A stretch of DNA of 64,000 bases from the NCBI GenBank assembly GCA_036733345.1, contig DAINAR010000008.1, forward strand, positions 24,683-88,682, read 5' to 3'. The position numbers and the translations under genes are program-made. This DNA is from JAFGMQ01 sp036733345 (lineage in GTDB: Bacteria; Desulfobacterota; DSM-4660; Desulfatiglandales; Desulfatiglandaceae). The notes under the pieces were generated by a model. The model searched no databases. It saw nothing but the letters and a program-made list of their open reading frames with translations, and was not told the origin of the DNA. Below, piece by piece: positions 61,612 to 64,000 of the stretch. Numbering within the stretch: the stretch's first letter is position 1; each line of letters starts with the position of its first letter.

Positions 61612-62041
61612 TTGAATAGCATTTAAGTTTAAGTTGAAAGTTCAAATTTACTCTTGGCTCCTGATTGATAAATTCATACCTTTAATAACATCTTCTCTCC
61701 GCCTGCTGCAAATCATCCGTTTTGACAGTTCAGTAGCAACCGCAACGATTTTGATAATGAAGCACCCCGCAGCAAGCTACGGGGTATCTTAAAAAGCATT
61801 GAACGCCCCAAGGGGCGGGGCCACTTGTCTGCCTTTTACCAGCCTTTTATCAGCCTTTTACCAGCCTTCGGCTGGTCGGCTGACTGGCGGATTAAAAAGT
61901 ACAGTTCAACAAACATGATTGAGAAATTGAAAAAGCGGACGAAGACTGATAAACAAGTAAGCAAAAGGTTAAATTTTATTGAAAATATCCCAAAGAGCAA
62001 AGGGCAGTCGTAACCATATAACGTGAGAAAACCGCAATACC
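61612..62041. other. Gene-free stretch before the photolyase gene
   Basis: It holds dispersed repeat family B copy 2 (61756-61893). A 62-codon frame at 61825-62013 runs out of that repeat and is not supported as a gene. Confidence 0.6.
61756..61893 (+). repeat. Dispersed repeat family B, copy 2
   Basis: Nearly identical to 34794-34920, including the AATGAAG-ACCCCGCAGC start, the three hairpins and the CTGGCGGATT end. It differs by an extra CAGCCTTTTA unit in the CCTTTTACCAG stretch, so the copies vary by short slippage. Confidence 0.85.
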
Positions 62042-63436
62042 ATGTTCGACAGCAGAGATATCAGCATACAGCAAAGCCGCATCAAGATTTTAAACGAAAA
62101 TCCCGTGCTTAAGAAAGACTATATCCTGTACTGGATGCAGCAGTCCCAGCGGGCCGAGTACAACCATGCACTGGAATATGCCGTTGGAATTGCCAACTAT
62201 TATAAGCTGCCGGTTATGGTCCTTTTTATACTGATGGATGATTTCCCCGAGGCCAATTTAAGACACTACACCTTTATGATGGAAGGACTTTCAGGCCTTA
62301 AACAGGCGCTTGATCGCCGGGGAATCGGGATGACAGTTCAAAAAGGGGACAGAGAGCCAATCCTTGGGGAAGCGGTAAAAAAGGCGGCTGCCGTCGTCTG
62401 TGACCGCGGATATTTGAAACACCAGCGTCTATGGCGGAAAATGCTTTCCCAAACAGTGCCCTGCCGGGTCATCGAAGTAGAAAGCGATGTAATCGTCCCG
62501 GTCGAGGTAGTTTCTCCAAAAGCCCAATACGGCGCCTATACCTTAAGGCCCAAAATCAACCGGCTGATTGATGATTATTTAATAGACGTTGAGGAAATCC
62601 CTGTTAAAAAAAGCATGCCGGCCATTAAAATGAAAGGTATTGATGCCAGAGATTACAATAAGGTCTTAAAAACCCTGCACGCTGGCAAAATGGGCAATAA
62701 TGTTCCGCCCGTCTCGAAGATGTTTTACGGGGGAACGCAGGAAGCAAAAAGCCGGTTTGCCGACTTTCTAAAAAGCGGAGCGCAAGGATATGCCAAAAAC
62801 AGCAACCAGCCCCAGACTGATGACGTCTCCCATATGGGACCTTATCTGCATTTCGGGCAGATTTCACCACTCTACCTTGTGCTGACCATGCAGAGGGCTA
62901 AAGGCATATCAGCGGAAAACAAGTCCGCCTTTCTTGAGCAGCTTATCGTGCGAAGGGAGCTTTCATTTAATTTTGTATATTACGCAGCACAATATGACGA
63001 GTTTAACGTCCTGCCGGATTGGGCCAGGGAAACCCTTATGGCTCATGCCAGCGACAGGCGCAAACACATGTATTCGATAAAGCAGCTTGAGACTGCAAAA
63101 ACCTGTGATCCTTACTGGAACGCTGCCATGAAGGAAATGATGCATACGGGATATATGCACAATTACATGCGCATGTACTGGGCTAAAAAAGTAATCGAAT
63201 GGACCCCATCGCCGGAAAAGGCCTTTAAAACGCTTTTGTACCTGAATAACAAGTATTTTTTAGACGGCCGTGACCCCAATTCATACGCCGGCATTGGCTG
63301 GGCGTTCGGCCTTCACGACAGGGCATGGCGGGAGCGGCCGGTTTTCGGAAAGGTTCGCTACATGGCGGCAACCGGTCTTGAGCGCAAATGCGATATCAAG
63401 GCTTATGTGGAAAAGGTCGAGGCCAGGATACGGTAA
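62042..63436 (+). CDS. Class II deoxyribodipyrimidine photolyase
   Basis: A 464-residue FAD-dependent enzyme that splits cyclobutane pyrimidine dimers with blue light. ILYWMQQSQRAEYNHALEYAV near residue 29 is the class II N-terminal signature. VVCDRGYLKHQRLWRKML and YTLRPKINRLIDDYL follow. The FAD-binding region includes SHMGPYLHFGQISPLYLVL, FLEQLIVRRELSFNFVYY and MHNYMRMYWAKKVIEW. The C-terminal NNKYFLDGRDPNSYAGIGWAFGLHDRAW completes the cofactor pocket. The length matches the class. It is convergent with, and 21 bases from, a YbgA-like gene; the same two gene types are adjacent in E. coli (ybgA-phr). Confidence 0.95.
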   Translation: MFDSRDISIQQSRIKILNENPVLKKDYILYWMQQSQRAEYNHALEYAVGIANYYKLPVMVLFILMDDFPEANLRHYTFMMEGLSGLKQALDRRGIGMTVQKGDREPILGEAVKKAAAVVCDRGYLKHQRLWRKMLSQTVPCRVIEVESDVIVPVEVVSPKAQYGAYTLRPKINRLIDDYLIDVEEIPVKKSMPAIKMKGIDARDYNKVLKTLHAGKMGNNVPPVSKMFYGGTQEAKSRFADFLKSGAQGYAKNSNQPQTDDVSHMGPYLHFGQISPLYLVLTMQRAKGISAENKSAFLEQLIVRRELSFNFVYYAAQYDEFNVLPDWARETLMAHASDRRKHMYSIKQLETAKTCDPYWNAAMKEMMHTGYMHNYMRMYWAKKVIEWTPSPEKAFKTLLYLNNKYFLDGRDPNSYAGIGWAFGLHDRAWRERPVFGKVRYMAATGLERKCDIKAYVEKVEARIR

Positions 63437-63457
63437 ATAAATTAGCAGAGAAATCTT

Positions 63458-64000
63458 TTAAGCGTGATTTCTCAATTTTAATGCAAGGGGATGGGGATTC
63501 AAATAAGTCTGCTGTTTCAAATAGGTCTTGTCATATTTTCTCACATAATGGTTGAGCAATATGATTGGTACGATCAAGGGGATTAACTCCATACGGTATT
63601 GCTCCATAATTTCAAGAAGTTCTTTTTTTTCATCAGCGCTTAGGTCATTTTTAAAATAACCCATAATGTGCATCAGGACATTGATATGTTTTTTATGAGT
63701 GGTCCTGAGTTTTAAGGCGGCTGTAAATAACTGTTCATAAGCTTGATACAATTCTTCCAGTGATACCGATTTTCCTGACGCGACAAGTTTTCCCATCCGG
63801 CGGTAGTGATCCTGACTGTGGGATAAAATCAGCATCTTGTTTTTGGTATGGAATTTGACGATATTGCCAGCGCCCTTTTTTTTCGCCGTGAGTTCACGCC
63901 AACGTTTCATTGAAAAGATCTGCTCGATAAAATGTTCCCTGAGCCTGGGATCGTTTAAACGCCCGTCTTCTTCCACTGGTATCAAGGGGAAACGTTCGGT
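63458..64000 (-). CDS. YbgA-like DUF1722 protein (C-terminal part, runs off window)
   Basis: The open frame continues to the window edge, reading TERFPLIPVEEDGRLNDPRLREHFIEQIFSMKRW. That segment is the junction between a DUF523 domain, missing here, and the DUF1722 domain. The visible 180 residues are the complete DUF1722 part: FHTKNKMLILSHSQDHYRRMGKLVA, THKKHINVLMHIMGYFKNDLSADEKKELLE and the C-terminal YLNPHPLALKLRNH. In full-length homologues (about 320 residues) the DUF523 half has cysteines. Function is unknown, although the genes frequently neighbour photolyases. The internal TTG at 63985 is not the real start. Confidence 0.88.
   Translation of the reverse strand, partial: TERFPLIPVEEDGRLNDPRLREHFIEQIFSMKRWRELTAKKKGAGNIVKFHTKNKMLILSHSQDHYRRMGKLVASGKSVSLEELYQAYEQLFTAALKLRTTHKKHINVLMHIMGYFKNDLSADEKKELLEIMEQYRMELIPLIVPIILLNHYVRKYDKTYLKQQTYLNPHPLALKLRNHA

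Noticed and set aside
61825..62013. 62-codon frame before the photolyase gene
   Set aside because: It begins inside repeat family B and has no ribosome site; its lysine-rich end is not recognisable.

Overview
The window is a chromosomal stretch of a Gram-negative anaerobe with moderate to low G+C. It is most likely a member of the Desulfobacterota (Deltaproteobacteria, Desulfobacterales-like). This rests on gene content rather than a marker gene: formate-tetrahydrofolate ligase, a selenocysteine-synthesis gene (selA), a TRAP carboxylate transporter, a 4-hydroxybenzoyl-CoA-reductase-like molybdoenzyme, a fused FAD/Fe-S glycolate/lactate-type oxidase, and short dispersed hairpin repeats of a type I associate with this group. 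There is no phage, insertion sequence with a transposase, CRISPR array or rRNA. One tRNA (His) is present.

Layout. 1-1.35 kb (minus): edge-truncated amidohydrolase, FkbM methyltransferase and a small unknown protein; then a gap with a possible orphan small RNA. 1.7-6.2 kb: proC, fhs and a Na/Pi cotransporter. 6.3-12.05 kb (minus): fused FAD/Fe-S oxidase, acyl-CoA synthetase and thiolase, closed by a clear intrinsic terminator; a 40-bp perfect palindrome lies between the last two genes. 12.2-17.1 kb (minus): gmhA, a decayed pseudogene, ispF, cysS and uvrB. 17.7-20.1 kb: HU, selA and tRNA-His. 20.4-23.3 kb (plus): a complete TRAP transporter. 23.6-28.5 kb: histidine phosphatase, a 25-bp x 8 tandem repeat inside a dispersed repeat, two small genes and a UvrD-type helicase. 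28.6-34.5 kb (plus): a GntR/FCD regulator with a palindromic operator and apparently an AUU start, then a three-subunit reductase and a PaaK-like CoA ligase. 34.9-50.7 kb (plus): LD-carboxypeptidase, mfd, two SurA/PpiC-type chaperones, RodZ-like protein, tyrS, sigma-32, a TPR protein, a lipoprotein and two glycosyltransferases. 50.7-57.5 kb (minus): a tight six-gene operon of an AsnB-like synthetase, a carbon-nitrogen hydrolase and a complete sugar-type ABC importer. 57.9-60 kb (minus): four small envelope/stress-type genes. 60.7-64 kb: aldo/keto reductase, class II photolyase and the end of a YbgA-like gene.

How the genes work together. Two sets of genes look like regulated metabolic modules. 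In the GntR-reductase-ligase cluster, the ligase would make an acyl- or aryl-CoA and the three-subunit Mo/Fe-S/FAD enzyme would reduce or hydroxylate it. In the AsnB-like operon, the glutaminase half of the synthetase has lost its catalytic cysteine and two other glutamine-site residues, so it probably does not hydrolyse glutamine. The adjacent nitrilase-fold amidase could be its ammonia source, and the ABC system could import the substrate. This operon has its own promoter and a palindrome over the -10 element, and is the best candidate here for an undescribed system.

Two families of short dispersed repeats account for most of the longer gene-free stretches (about 24.3, 34.8, 40.6, 57.7, 60.0, 60.5 and 61.8 kb). 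One copy abuts, and may supply, the start codon of the LD-carboxypeptidase gene.
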